Below, one piece after another: positions 35,997 through 47,650 of a stretch of DNA of 64,000 nt; within the stretch, counting starts at the first letter, position 1; each line of letters opens with the position of its first letter. Under the pieces are notes generated by a model, which was not told the origin of the DNA, did no database searches, and saw only the letters and a list, made by a program, of their open reading frames with translations. The translations under genes and the position numbers were made by a program. The stretch covers positions 496,001-560,000 of the forward strand of contig WACJ01000112.1 in assembly GCA_008973525.1 (NCBI GenBank), given 5' to 3'. The DNA comes from Stenopsyche tienmushanensis (taxonomy: Eukaryota > Arthropoda > Insecta > Trichoptera > Stenopsychidae).

Positions 35997-36209
35997 ATGG
36001 ATACATTTATTACCAAACGAAATCGTGAATCAGACCAAAATATTAATGACACAGGGAGTACAAGTGAAAGAAGTAGTGACGATATTACTAGAAATCATAC
36101 GTTTCATACAAAAGAAAATGTATCCAGTAAAATCAGAAAAAATAATCGACAATATTCTGAAGAATATTTATGTTTCGGTTTTACGTATTTTTACGCATTA
36201 TGTATTTAA
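35997..36209 (+). pseudogene. hAT transposase, N-terminal fragment
   Basis: The ATG at 35997 opens MDTFITKRNRESDQ, a serine-rich linker, then RKNNRQYSEEYLCFGFTYF. ZBED5/SCAND3/FAM200-like hAT transposases begin the same way ('MdkF..kRkre', 'RkYd.eYl.fGFT', then a BED zinc finger 'C..C'). The BED finger is lost at the breakpoint after about residue 64. The start is supported by this similarity. Confidence 0.72.
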
Positions 36210-36231
36210 CTCAAAGTATGAGTATATTTGA

Positions 36232-37907
36232 AAACTTCGGTATTTCGGATTGATATTGCGCTATTCGAAAGACTTACCTAAAATAAAAAATTTAAACATC
36301 CATTAGACCAAATATTTTGTGTGTATTTATGCAAATTAAATGATAGCTCAAATTTATCTAGTAAATCTTATTATCCTTACCTGAGAGCTCTTACTGCATG
36401 AATTTTGAAGTCCTGGACACCTTTGGAATTTGGTTCACTAGCAGTTCTTTTGAACCACACTGTACAATTTTTCACAACGTCCATCTAAACTTAAGACTAT
36501 TGATTGATCAAGGCTGGTCGATTTCGTAATCAAACAATTGCGGATTGCTTTTATATTAAACACGATTTCATACCTGAAATTAAATATTTGACACATTTTA
36601 GTCCAATTATTTAACTGATGATATATTTTTAAAATGATATATGATGTATTTTCTTTAATCTAAGGAAAAATTGATGCTTAATGAAACTTTTAGCTATGAA
36701 ATGCTAAATGAATCACTTCCGAATATCGTATTTTACATACATACATTTGATTGTTAGTCGTGACTTTAAAAAAATGATACAAAAATCGGACCTATATCCT
36801 ACATTTTAAAATAGACATCTTGATTTTCCAATCCACTATGAGTATTATTTCCGATCTGTGTTCTTGAAATCTCAATGCAATTGTTCAACATAAAACATTT
36901 CGATAATAAGCCTAATAATTGTATTACAATATACTTAAAAACTATGACTACTTGCCTCAATATTTTAGCTGCATGACGATCAGGATACAGTCTGGAACAT
37001 GGATCACATTCCGGAACGGCACAACACTCTGTGTATTAAAAAATATCACTTAACATACGCACATGCACATCCTAACCTGTGAAAATAAAATATAGCTCTG
37101 CACCGAATATTGTTGCATAACATAAACTCGACGCCTATACTGGACGGACAAATTGAAACGCATTTATGATAAATTATTAATATTTATAAGAAAAACTATT
37201 TTTTAAAAATCATGGGATTAAATAAGCTGCTGCGATATATTCCCAAAAATATTATTTTTCAAAAAAAATCACCATCCTTTTCATTGCATAAATATATTAT
37301 TTTTTAATGAATTTCAAATTTGATAAAAATATTTTTGGGAATATATCAAAAGAGCTCATCTCAGAGAGAATCTCATGCATTCTTTCAATAGTTTTTCATA
37401 ATAATTTTCATTTAGTATTAATACATTTATATTCGTACGCTCAGTTGAGCCGTCGAATTAAGCTAGGCGACAATCAGTGCGTGTTCGGTTCTTAGGTTAT
37501 ACGGTTTGGCTTAATCGTCAGAGGGATATATCTTAATAAATAAAGTGCAGTGTTGTTCCAGAATGCGTCCCGTACTCCAGGATCTATCCTGAACGTCATG
37601 CAGCGTCGATACTCAGGCAAGTGTTCTTAGTTTTTTAAGTGTTTTGTACTGCGACTTATAGTAAATTGGAGGTCCTTGATGTCTATTTTAAGATGTAGGA
37701 TTTAAAGCCGATACATTATGTTTTTTTTAAAGCCACGATAAAATTTTGATTTTATTGTCACAATAGACACTTACATAGAGTGCGGAATAAGATGTCGATA
37801 GTTGAGTACAGTAGGATGGTTTCAATGGGTATCTGATGAGCTGTGCGCCTGGTCGTGGCGGAATCTTCAAATCGTTATGCAGTCTGACCGCTGAGGAAAG
37901 AGTCATA
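36232..37907. other. Non-hAT interior of the hAT element
   Basis: AT-rich sequence with no transposase similarity. A G+C-richer stretch at 37730-37900 has a minus-strand frame containing LKIPPRPGAQLIRYPLKP, next to the LINE 3' end. It may belong to another inserted element that I cannot name. Confidence 0.4.
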
Positions 37908-38475
37908 ATCATCATCATCATCATCAGTCTGTGTTCGTTCACCGTTGAACGCATGAGTCTTCATCCCTCTCGATCCTCCGCTTTCCGCATCCAGCTTCAT
38001 CCTGTTATTCTTTCGATGTCGTCAGTCTTACAGGAGTCTCCACTCCAACACTTTTCTTCCCCATCGACCGTCGTTTCTTCGACACATTTGTCTCCCCCAT
38101 TGCCACTTAAGTGTGTCAATTCTTTCAGTAGCGTCTACTACTCGAGTTCTTCTTCGGATATCCTCGTTTCTGATTCTATATTATAAAGACACTCCGAGCA
38201 TAGATCTCTCTATGGCACGCTGGGAAAACTTTATTCTGTGTAAAATGCCTGATATTAGATTCCACGTCTTCGTGGGTTAACACTGGGATGATGCGTTGGT
38301 TAAATGCTGCCATCCCAGTGGTATTCGTCTGTCAATTTCTGTTGAGAAATTCTGTCGTCCTAGTTGTATTACTTGTCCCAGATAAGTGTATTCATTTTCA
38401 ACCTCAATTTGTGTTCCCCCAATGGATATCGCCCCGAAGGTCTGAGAATTGTGACTATTTATCATGGCTTCCAGC
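37908..38475 (-). mobile_element. 5'-truncated LINE fragment inside the hAT element
   Basis: On the minus strand, frames read ISIGGTQIEVENEYTYLGQV, RQNFSTEIDRRIPLGW, then RNEDIRRRTRVVDA, LKWQWGR and RNDGRWGRKVLEWR. Finally there is a (TGA)n tail seen on the plus strand as ATCATCATCATCATCAT at 37908-37925. This is the order at the C-terminus of insect endonuclease/reverse-transcriptase LINE proteins ('v.eYvYLGq...lgr.n...EI.RRi.lgWaafg', 'Rn..iR.rt.v.D', 'lkW.waGHvaR..d.RWg.kvleWrPr'). It is broken by stops and lacks the reverse transcriptase core. Confidence 0.82.
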
Positions 38476-38668
38476 TCTTCACACGAAGGCACTGAAAATT
38501 TTGTTAGAGTTTCCGACATCATATTTGTGTAAGCTCGGTTTCTCAACAATAACTAAAAAACGAGAAAGATTTATGAATTTAGACGAAGAATTGAGGGTAG
38601 CTTTATCAAATATTCGACCTAAAATTTATGATATCTGCAAAAGCCAACAAGCTCAGGTAGCACATTAA
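38468..38668 (+). pseudogene. hAT transposase, C-terminal dimerisation fragment
   Basis: The frame reads LPALHTKALKILLEFPTSYL, CKLGFSTITKKRERFMN, LDEELRVALSNIRPKI and SQQAQVAH then stop. It matches the end of ZBED5/SCAND3-like hAT transposases ('AlkvLLpFpTtYLCE.gFS....K..krnrL..e.dLRvALS...P.i..l...kQ.q.SH'). The normal E after C is K here. It ends 345 bp before the right TIR, as expected for the 3' UTR. Confidence 0.85.
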
Positions 38669-39013
38669 TTGATTTTTGATTGATCATATAACTTCTATTG
38701 TGTTTAGCAGGGACATCATTTTTGGTGACACTTAAAGAGAGCAAATATTTTTAATAAAACGCGTATAAATATAAAATTGTTTCTAGGGAAAAATTAACAA
38801 ACTAAATATATTTTCAATGTTAAACATTTTTTATATAATTTGACATAAAAAGAAAATATGTAAAAAAATGGTATGTAAATATTATTTTTTTAAATATGTA
38901 ATAAAAATTATGTCTATGTATACAAATTTTTTCGACTTCTTAATTCTGGTGTACCGCCACTTTTTTCCATGGTCAAAAGTGCACCGTGACTTCAAAAAGG
39001 TTGAGAATCACTG

Positions 39014-39021
39014 GTCTACTG
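39014..39021. repeat. hAT target-site duplication, right copy
   Basis: GTCTACTG, identical to 35570-35577. It is followed by TA, the duplicated target of the interrupted Tigger element. Confidence 0.92.
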
Positions 39022-39023
39022 TA

Positions 39024-40144
39024 TATTAGTCCTGAGGCGATGAAATATCCAGCATACACATATAACATGCTTTTTTTTAAAATTATTTTCTAAATCGTTT
39101 GAAGTCAAAGCTATTGCCAATTTTCCACATAATATATTTACGAAATTTTGGAATTCAGAAGGCTTGTCTCCAGCTATTTTCAACGGAGCAGAGAAGCGAT
39201 CAGCCAAGTACGTGATGTATGGAAATCGCCTAAGAAGCGTTATGTCAAACCCCAAATTTTACGCTTTTTTTAAAACATGACTGTATAAATATCATTCAAT
39301 AGTCCTATTTTCAATATAAGTTCATCTTAAATTAACATTATGATTTATAGGTGAAATTCATTTTACTGTCTATTAAATTTACAAACAACGATTCGTTTTA
39401 AAATCTCAATTTCTCTAGACAATTTAATAGCACATATCAGCAATTTGAAGTAAAGTTAACTGACGAAATTTATACGATAGTACAAAATTATACTGTTCTT
39501 TATGGAAGGCCTTAAAAATATTTTCTGTTTTAACTGATCAATTTAACTTGAATAACGTTATAAGACGCTGTGAAAAAAATTCAAGGAGCCAAATAATGTG
39601 TAAGAAACATATATAAATCACCGCTAAACGATGTTTTGGATGCTTGTTGGAGTAATAAATTTTTTATAGCCCTAAGGCGATAGAGAAAGGAGGAATTGGA
39701 AATAACGATAATGATGCGCCCTTTTATGTATTTCTGGTTTATGTGTGAGTAACGAACGACTAGTTTGTTTTGGCCAACTCATCTTAGAAGTTCATCACTT
39801 TTAATGAACTCAAATGAAAATAAGATAATTTAGTTCATCGATTTCATCTCCATCTCATCCATGATGCCCTAAGCAATTTTCTGATTTCATCCACCCATCT
39901 AGTTATCGGCTTTTTCTTTGATCGCTTCATAACTTTCGAGTACCATTCAGTTTGCCTTCGTTCATCGTTCTTCCATTGGCCTAATAATATAAGCCACCCA
40001 TTGTCATTTCAAATACTTTATTTTCATATAATATTATGATTGAGTTGTGTCACTATCAGCATATTACATTATACATATCAAGGAGTAGTTATTGAAATCC
40101 ATATATTATATCAATATTATTTTATAAGGAGTTAAAAATTTATA
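39024..40144. other. DNA without recognised gene
   Basis: A minus-strand frame at 39016-39255 (PSEFQNFVNILCGKLAIALT region) is moderately protein-like but unrecognised. The rest is AT-rich. Confidence 0.4.
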
Positions 40145-40250
40145 AGTAGAGATATCCCATTGCCTTTCACATATGGTTAACTTATGATATGATTATTTAA
40201 ATATAAACTTTCATGTGAATCTATGAGTCTTTTTAGGAAATTATCATATT
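40145..40250 (+). repeat. Dispersed repeat family A, copy 1 (decayed)
   Basis: CCCATTGCCTTTCACATATGG ... AATCTATGAGTCTTTTTAGG resembles the better kept copy at 46500-46680 (CCCGTTGCCTTCCACAAGTGG ... AATCTATGAGTGAGTAGCG). The class is unknown. Confidence 0.45.
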
Positions 40251-43064
40251 TTTTCCAAGGTATTTTAATAATTATTACAGAGCATTATAGTTAATTTCCC
40301 AGAAGCAAAAAATCTCGCTATTTCAGAGAAATATCAATACTTTTAGTCTTAGTCTTTTTTCATTAACTATAATCTCAGAGATAACTTATGTTAATATTAG
40401 ATATATTAATATCAACTTTAAATACATACGATAAAGCACCATAATAAATTGTCAATAATCAATCAATGGTCAATCGTTCTTCTTTGTATACCAAACATGG
40501 TATTTATAAAAACGTCGTATCTAAAATCGCATTCAATTCATTTAGTGAGCATTCCCACGGAAACACAAATGATGGATGAACAATATGTAGTGTAATTCTA
40601 AAATGTAATTATGATTATTTTAATTTCATGATATTAAATAATTTAATTTATTTGCTATTTGGTAAGAAATGTGAAGTTTTCTTTTTGCACAAGTAATGCA
40701 AAGATTGATCCAATGTTAGATTTATGTCAAGAGAAATGGAATGAGGGTGTTGATTCTTGATTCATATATGCAAACTCTATTTAATGTTTGTGTTGATTTA
40801 TTAATGAGTGTAGGGATATACAGACAGGTATATATTTATGAATTGTAAAAAGCCATAAAAAAGCTCATGCGGACCAAGAGCAAGTCGAAGAAGACTGCTC
40901 TATAAAGTGACGAAGTAGGTCTAGAAAGAAGGCAATAAATAAAATAAAAGTATAAAGACTGGGTGCACTAGAATCGACCCAACTACGAATCAATCTACTC
41001 TTAGTGGAGAGGAAACTAAGGAACAGAAAAACGTTGACAAACAAGGGACAAGGAATCAATTACTCAATTATGACAAGATCAAGAGATTGACAAGAAAGCA
41101 TGGGAAGCTATAGACTATCACGAGAAGACAAGAAGCTATCACCAGACCTAACTACTAGCCAGATACCGCTGTTATGAGACTATAAAATAAGAAAGAAAGA
41201 AGATGATGTGATGATGAAGAGCATTCCCCATTTGAATGCGGAATTTGGGTAGATGCAAGATTTGATCTCAGGAATGCATTTCATAAAATACCAACCAAAT
41301 ACAATATGAGACGACCAATTCTCCAGTACAACAAAAATTGGCAGCTTAGAGTTCGTTCAAAAAGTATTATATATATTGACTGAAAAATAACTAAAACAAA
41401 GAGTGTTAAATAATAAACGATAAGTAAAAAGGAAATAAAATATGAAGTAAAATTCATAAGGCAATCAATTCAAGGCTCCTTGAAGCAGGTGGAGGTAAGA
41501 TTGTGGACTGTGGTCTGGCAGCAAACTTGACATTCAATACATGGTGAATTAAATCGACCCCGCAAAACAAGAGTTAACATCATTTATTATAGAAAGGTTC
41601 AGTCATAACTTCTACAGTTACGAAATACTTCCTAGTGCTTCTGACAATTACAACTACAAAAAAGCTACCTATTTATAAAGAATATATTCACGAAACACTA
41701 CTTAATATTCATAGCTATTCACGAACGACTACTTAGTTTTTAAGGAGTTGGTGAATCCCCCTAGCTCGATAGCGCTCGCATGAAGAAAGGGAGGACTGGA
41801 TTCTTTGTATTCCAGAATTGAAGATATTGAAGAGGCCCTATTCCTGCAGTGGATTATTTATGGCTGCACTATTATGATGTTAATTACAAGAAAGAAAATT
41901 TATTATATTTTTTTGTGATTAGTAAATTTAATATTTTTTGGTTGCTAATTGCCTTTTTGTAGTGGTTTTATGGAATGTTTGTAAATCGATTGAAATAAAT
42001 TCATTTCTTAAGCATATTATTACAAACTGTTTACTGAAAATTTAGCTTAGATCGCAAACGTTTATTGGCGGGATAAGCAGTTTTACTCGTTAATTTTTTT
42101 ATAGTCATACAAGCTAAATATATTAGAAAATAAATTCGATTTGAAAGAGTCCTTGTGAATGCTGTGGGAGGGTTGAGACGGAAAAAAGGAAGAGATCGAT
42201 CGAGCGGATACAGGTGGTTGAATAAAAATAGCGGGATTGCGGATGGTAGCAGATAAAGATTTTACTAGAGCTTTTATCAGATTGTTTTTAGCATTTATCC
42301 GGCCATAAGGCAATATGAAGTTTGGGGTAATGGGAGTTTTCCCGGGGTGAAGTTGGATCCCCATCGATTCACGAAGTATCCTTTAGGTTAAGAGCAATTT
42401 TAAGTTTGAATACGTAAGCCGTATTAAACGGGCATGTATACCCCGGTAATTGCGGTCATATCGGTAATAAATACAAAACTTTCGGAGAATATATACCCCG
42501 ACGGGGCACCGTCTTGAACCGGAGATAAAGCCATAAAACCGGTTTTATTATCTTTGTAAATAAGCACCGAACCGCGCAAACTTTGCAACCGAATCTAATT
42601 TGTAATTTATGGCGCAAAAATACTCTGCAAGGACGATACATAATTTTCTCAATTAACCAATGTAAGTTCATATTTAAAGCGGAGCGACGTAACAGCAGTA
42701 CATTTGGTGCGCACAATAACTTTGCGATTTAATTTCGAAACGGCACACTGAGTTCTTTTTATTGTTTATTGTTGGCAGAATTGCTTATAAATGCGCGTGA
42801 GTGGCGTTTGTGATACGTCATGCGAGTAGCTGAAAAACCTACCCTTACATCAAACCCTCACATAGCAATGAATATTTTCTGATAATACAGTTAATGTATT
42901 ATTATATGACTTAAACCTATGAATAAATACCAAATAAATCCATAATTACTATATCTTCAACATAAAAACATACATTTACATATGCAATATGTATTTCTTT
43001 TTCATATAGTGCCATATGCATTATTAGCGATCAATATAGGAAACATTTCTAAGAAAAAAATATT
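40251..43064. other. DNA without recognised gene
   Basis: Positions 40860-41230 are strongly purine-rich on the plus strand. 42140-42840 is G+C richer, with antisense frames (42083-42364, 42456-42716) that I do not recognise. No transposon ends were found. Confidence 0.4.
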
Positions 43065-43175
43065 TGAGGCATTTCCTATTGCTTTTCATATTAGAGTAAG
43101 TTAGGATATGTTTATATGAACATGCACTTTAAATAGAAGGCAATCTATGAGTCAGTAGCGAAATTATAATAATAA
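43065..43175 (+). repeat. Dispersed repeat family A, copy 2 (decayed)
   Basis: TTTCCTATTGCTTTTCATATTAG ... AGGCAATCTATGAGTCAGTAGCGAAATTAT follows the 46500-46680 copy in order and orientation. Confidence 0.5.
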
Positions 43176-44052
43176 TAAATTTATATATTTGAATTGAACG
43201 ATAAGGAAATTGTGATTCATAGAAATAAGAAATGAGTGCTACTGAATAATGCTGAAAGAAATAATAGAACCTTTGCACGTCACATGAAAGGGTAGAAATA
43301 TGATATTCTTTGTGTTTGCACAAGATGAATCTCTTGGATGATAAACCTATGTAATTCATTCAACTGCAGTACAAATTGCTATCCAAAGCAGCCGGCTTTA
43401 TAATAGAGATAGATGTTATGATTGGCGACATCTGAAGATAAGGAGTGTCATTTTGACGTAGAAGAATTTTCAAATCCGAGATTGATTTAATATTGATTAT
43501 TATTAATATTGTTATATAGAAATGGTTAGAAAGAGATAATGTGAAATATTTCACGCTTATAACGAGGATGCTACATTATGATACTGCATATAAACATTAT
43601 GGAACTCCATAGAAATTTAAATTTGTATAATATTGTAATTAAAAATAATTACTATAATTAATAATTCATAATGGTTTTAATACGCGCACGTTTGCTTTAA
43701 TTGAATTTGATTATATATCCAACTATAATAGTATTGTGATTTTGGGGACATTAGTGCAAAAGTGCTTTTCTCTAGATCTTAAAGATAAAAAAGCTGCATA
43801 TAAGTCCTTATTTGGAGAACATATTTTTGGAACCATTACAAATTTGCTCTATACATTTATCCAAATATGCCAAATGACCCATATATAGGGGCAATTAGAG
43901 AGTTTTTGGCAATAAGAACGTTTTAGTTATTTTAAATGGACTAAACAATTAATTGCTTCGTTTGAAGTTTTATATGTTTTACATGATTTTTATATCCTGA
44001 AAAATAATAAGCGCATGTTTTTCTTTCGTTATGAAACTGTTAAATAAATTTA
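43176..44052. other. AT-rich DNA without recognised gene
   Basis: Nothing supported. Short antisense open frames (43129-43554) are low-complexity. Confidence 0.45.
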
Positions 44053-44056
44053 TTAA

Positions 44057-44841
44057 CCCTTTGAGTAGTGAGTTCATTTAAAATCTTCATAGTATTAGAT
44101 GTTATATTTGCTCGTCCGTCACTTATCATCCGAACAAATTCAGTTATTAGCCATGATCGCAGCAGCTCCTATGAAGCTTATATTTAACACTCTCGTCGCC
44201 TAATGTGAATCGGAGTTGTTTCTCATGGGACCTAAATTCGATAGTCGGAGCGTAAACAGAAGGAATAACGATGCTATATTATAATGCACGGGATAATCAC
44301 GGATGCATCTTCTCTTGGGTGTTGTTTTATATTAGATCGAAAAGCTTGATTCTATCATTAGACAAATTAAAAAAAAAAACAAAGTGAAGATAAGCAAGTG
44401 CGAACAGACAAGGATAGGAGTGCAATTCTCGAGGTCGATCTCGAAAGATATTTAGACAGTTGTCATCTGGAAGACATTGTAAAAAGGTGTTCGTAAAGTT
44501 AGCATTTGCAAGACATTATAGAAATACGTAACAATGAGACGCTGGATTCGCTTTTAAAACACTGTCAATGGCACAAAATATTCGATAATTTCTTCATGTA
44601 AACATAAACAATTCACTTGAAATCGAATTATTATATCATACACACATCGTTATTAGTCGATGAATTTGGGTTAACGATCTATACAATCATGCGATGTACG
44701 CAGGAAGCTCTCCGTCTCTGTCTCCCGAACTGCAAGACGTTGTTTATCTGTCTCTGTCTTTCTCTGAGCTCAACGTACAAGAGTGCTCTTTCCGAATCAC
44801 TGGAATTCGCTCGCAAATACGTGATCATCCTACCATATAGG
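44057..44841 (+). mobile_element. piggyBac-like non-autonomous element, copy 1 (785 bp)
   Basis: Flanked by TTAA on both sides (44053-44056, 44842-44845), the piggyBac target duplication. It starts CCCTTTGAGTAGTG and ends CCTACCATATAGG. A second copy in the opposite orientation (51086-51631) shares both ends and much of the inside: GCATGATTGTATAGATCG, ATTCATCGACTAATAACGAT and GAAATACGTAACAATGAGAC or their complements. No transposase is present; the overlapping open frames at 44617-44933 lie inside the repeat and are not genes. Confidence 0.78.
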
Positions 44842-44845
44842 TTAA

Positions 44846-46499
44846 TAATGAAAATAGGTGATATTGGTGTTGCAAAAGGTCGCGATTTAAAACTATTTTT
44901 ATTAACATGATTTATATCTTGCTGATATTTCAAAAGAAAAAAATTCGGATCAAGTTATAGATATATTTCAATTTGATCACCATGTATTTGGCTACATAGG
45001 GTCAACATTGAATGTATATTTTAAATTAAGATATATTTCATTGAAGGTTCAATCCACATATGAAGATAACCGGAATGAGTTATCGTTGTAATTTTAGCAT
45101 TCATATATAACTTTAGAAATGTCACCTTTCTGGGCCAAACGGATACGTTGCTTGATTTTATTTTTAGAACATCCACCCTTGGCGTTGACGAAAGTTTCGC
45201 AGATATGTAAAACATTCTTAGCGGGAGGAGGTGATGATTAATGAACGTGGAAACATTTTGGACACTTGCGGAAAAATAACTTTGAAATAATTCGATTGTG
45301 GTCTCCGCATTTTCCGAATTCCACGACAGAAAGGAAATATAATTTCGGCCGTTTCCTACGAAAAACACATAGATTCGCACACACGCTTTGAAAGCAGAAA
45401 AGCTTTTTAATTACGCTAGAGAAAAACATGCTATCGAGCTTTTTGTACTATTGGAAACTGTGCGTTTCCATTGCGGGGTGTATTATTTTGTCATCGAAGC
45501 AAATTGGTAGATGGTATTCCAGAGCAAATATATTGATGCTTCACCTTGTGATTGTTGGTCATTGCCTTTGGGTTCCATCTGGTGCATTACTCGTGGTGTT
45601 GAAATTAAATTTAGCACAGTTTCATTGGGTTTAATACATCAGTTCGCCTCGGTAAATACATTAGCCAACTCAACTGTATTATATTCCAGTTGACTTGTAT
45701 GTTGATCAAATATTCATGGACCCAAGTGAAATTACCTCTGAACAATTAAACCATTCAATCATAGTCAATTAATCACGATACTACGCAAACTGATTATGGG
45801 TATCCCACGACAATATTTTCATACTGAATTTATATATGTTATATAAATTTCTTAGGATACATATCTAAGGACAAATGTTTTTATGTGGCAGTTCATATCT
45901 TTTACGTAAGTTTAAGTAAAGATGAATTGAAAAGATTTTTAGATCTTCAAACTACGAATAGTAGCAAATAACAAAAAAATAAATTTATAAGTTGTTAATC
46001 GTTTAATTATGTATTTCAAGTTCAGAAATCTTAGACGGATACGGTTTGTGGGTATATGATGAACTTTAAAATTATTTCAACAATCTCGGTCCAGTAGTTA
46101 ATCCACTATACTATCAATTGGTTCTATTAATTATATCGATGATTAAAACCTAATCTATTTGAAAGATAAGCGAAATATCTATAAATTATGGACGCTAAAA
46201 AATATATAGAATATCGATGTTTAAGCATAATAAAAAATATGGTGATAACGAGATATTTTTTCGAAAAATTGCCCTCTTTTGAATGGTCTTGGGATTAGCC
46301 AAGTTGCGAAATCTAGTCAAAACAAATTAATTTAATTATCGATTAAGCACTACGTTACTGCGGCAGAAAATTATAACAGTGATTCTCAATATTTTTTAAT
46401 AGAAATTACTTATTTCTTGAATTTACTTGAAATGGCGCCTTTTCCCCTAATCCGTTCCGTCTTCCATTTTTATATCTTTAAAATCCTTATGACGTCCAT
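44846..46499. other. DNA without recognised gene
   Basis: Minus-strand frame 45021-45380 (119 codons) is the longest here, but resembles nothing I know and overlaps other open frames. No splice-bounded coding segment was evident. Confidence 0.4.
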
Positions 46500-46680
46500 C
46501 AAAGCATGAATCTTTATGTGTCATATCCGATATCGGACGCAGGTGATCTCCATAGGAGATCTTACTTGGAAATTTAATGTGGTGGTTTCCCGTTGCCTTC
46601 CACAAGTGGTAAAGTAAGGATAGGATTATTTGGAAAGGTAGGAGAGGAGAGAATCTATGAGTGAGTAGCGAAATTATCAT
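46500..46680 (+). repeat. Dispersed repeat family A, copy 3 (best preserved)
   Basis: Contains CGGACGCAGGTGATCTCC, a GATCTCC-ATA-GGAGATC hairpin (46544-46560), TGGTGGTTTCCCGTTGCCTT CCACAAGTGG, AAAGTAAGGATAGGATT and ATCTATGAGTGAGTAGCG. Related copies are at 40145, 43065 and (inverted) 57375. I cannot decide between SINE and other short elements. Confidence 0.6.
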
Positions 46681-46782
46681 TATATATAAATGATAATTTA
46701 ATTATTGTTGCAAATTCAATCACTCACTCACGGGCGTCTCTGCACGACTTTATTAATTGCCTCAGCATTTATTTTTTCTAGT

Positions 46783-46850
46783 CCAGGAAATCAGGATAGA
46801 CCTGGATCGAGACGATCGATCAGAAATATTAATATTTCCAATCTCCCAAA
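46783..46850 (+). repeat. Dispersed repeat family B, copy 2
   Basis: Shares GGAAATCAGGxTAxxxCTGG ATCGAxACGATCGATC with 29403-29460 and GATCGATCAGAAATATTAAT with 57965-57990. It is followed by a relatively G+C-rich stretch to 46960 with an open frame (46757-47053) of unknown nature. Confidence 0.5.
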
Positions 46851-47449
46851 TTTGTTCGTACGGTAGCTTAAACGTCACGAAAAGTGAAACGCCAAGCAGC
46901 AGACTCTCTGTCTTCCTCGCATACATCTTGGACGCGATGCGCATGCGTCACGCTACCTCTACTATATGTGTATATACGCAGCATAAAGTAACCACTAGAC
47001 AAATAGTATGGCTATTTTATTATATATTACACAAAGCTTCATCTTTCAGCTAACACATGGAATAAAGCAATGCAATTCTCTCGCACAAGGGTCTCACGCA
47101 TATATATTTTTTGAATGATAATAATACATCATTTATTATTCTTTTAATTTATAAGCGTTCCCATGGAAACATAACATTAAATTAAAGATAAACGCGGGTG
47201 ATATAAGAAGGTACATTTAAATTAATTTAAAATGATCTTAATTGATGATACACATATACCTTTCTTGGGATCACAAACTCCTAGCTACAGAATTTTTGTT
47301 TATATCATGTATTGCCATCTATTTTAAATTAATCATACATATTGATGAATTACTGGCGCCACTGTTGAGAGATGAACTATCAACCATTTCTATCCTCGCA
47401 CAAATACAAGATGAAATGATCCATGCCATGTTAATTGAATGATGCATTT
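46851..47449. other. DNA without recognised gene
   Basis: The open frame 46757-47053 continues into this stretch and is probably part of the repeat B element. Nothing else was seen. Confidence 0.35.
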
Positions 47450-47650
47450 AAAATAATTGGTTATGACCACCCACTCGTTAAGCCGACGGTACAATCAGAC
47501 GCGCGATTGGTTCACGGCCAGGGTCAACTAGTCCCGTATTTTTATTAGAAATGATGAACCCTCCAGTGTGTGCTCCGTCTGAGCATAACTTGGCTATGTA
47601 ACGAGTTGAATAATAAATAACCGTTTATATCCATTAGAACCTAACACTTT
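47450..47650 (+). repeat. Possible solo LTR
   Basis: A G+C-richer block begins TGGTTATGACCACCCACTCG. It contains a late AATAAATAACCG word (about 47611-47622) and ends near GAACCTAACA (47637-47646). The TG...CA ends and internal poly(A)-like signal fit an LTR of an insect retrotransposon, but no target duplication or second copy was found. It is tentative. Confidence 0.25.

Larger units (their letters stand above)
35578..39013 (+). mobile_element. hAT DNA transposon (3436 bp, ZBED5/SCAND3-like family), defective
   Basis: Ends CAGTGTTTCTCAACCGGTGC and, inverted, CAGTGATTCTCAACCTTTTT give hAT-type TIRs (CAGtG.tTCTCAACc), with an exact 8-bp target duplication GTCTACTG. A transposase N-terminus with a BED-like lead-in (35997-36195) and the C-terminal dimerisation block (38468-38668) remain. 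The middle is missing or replaced: 36240-37900 shows no transposase similarity, and a LINE fragment lies at 37908-38475. The element therefore cannot make transposase. A fragment of its 5' region recurs at 48931-49020. Confidence 0.92.

Noticed and set aside
37836..38186. 116-codon serine-rich open frame on the plus strand
   Set aside because: It is the antisense of LINE coding sequence and of its (TGA)n tail; the isoleucine run is the tail.
44617..44933. Long overlapping open frames on both strands
   Set aside because: They lie within a TTAA-flanked repeat that has a second copy at 51086-51631 without an intact frame.
45021..45380. 119-codon minus-strand open frame
   Set aside because: Overlaps another open frame on the same strand in a different phase and has no known motifs.
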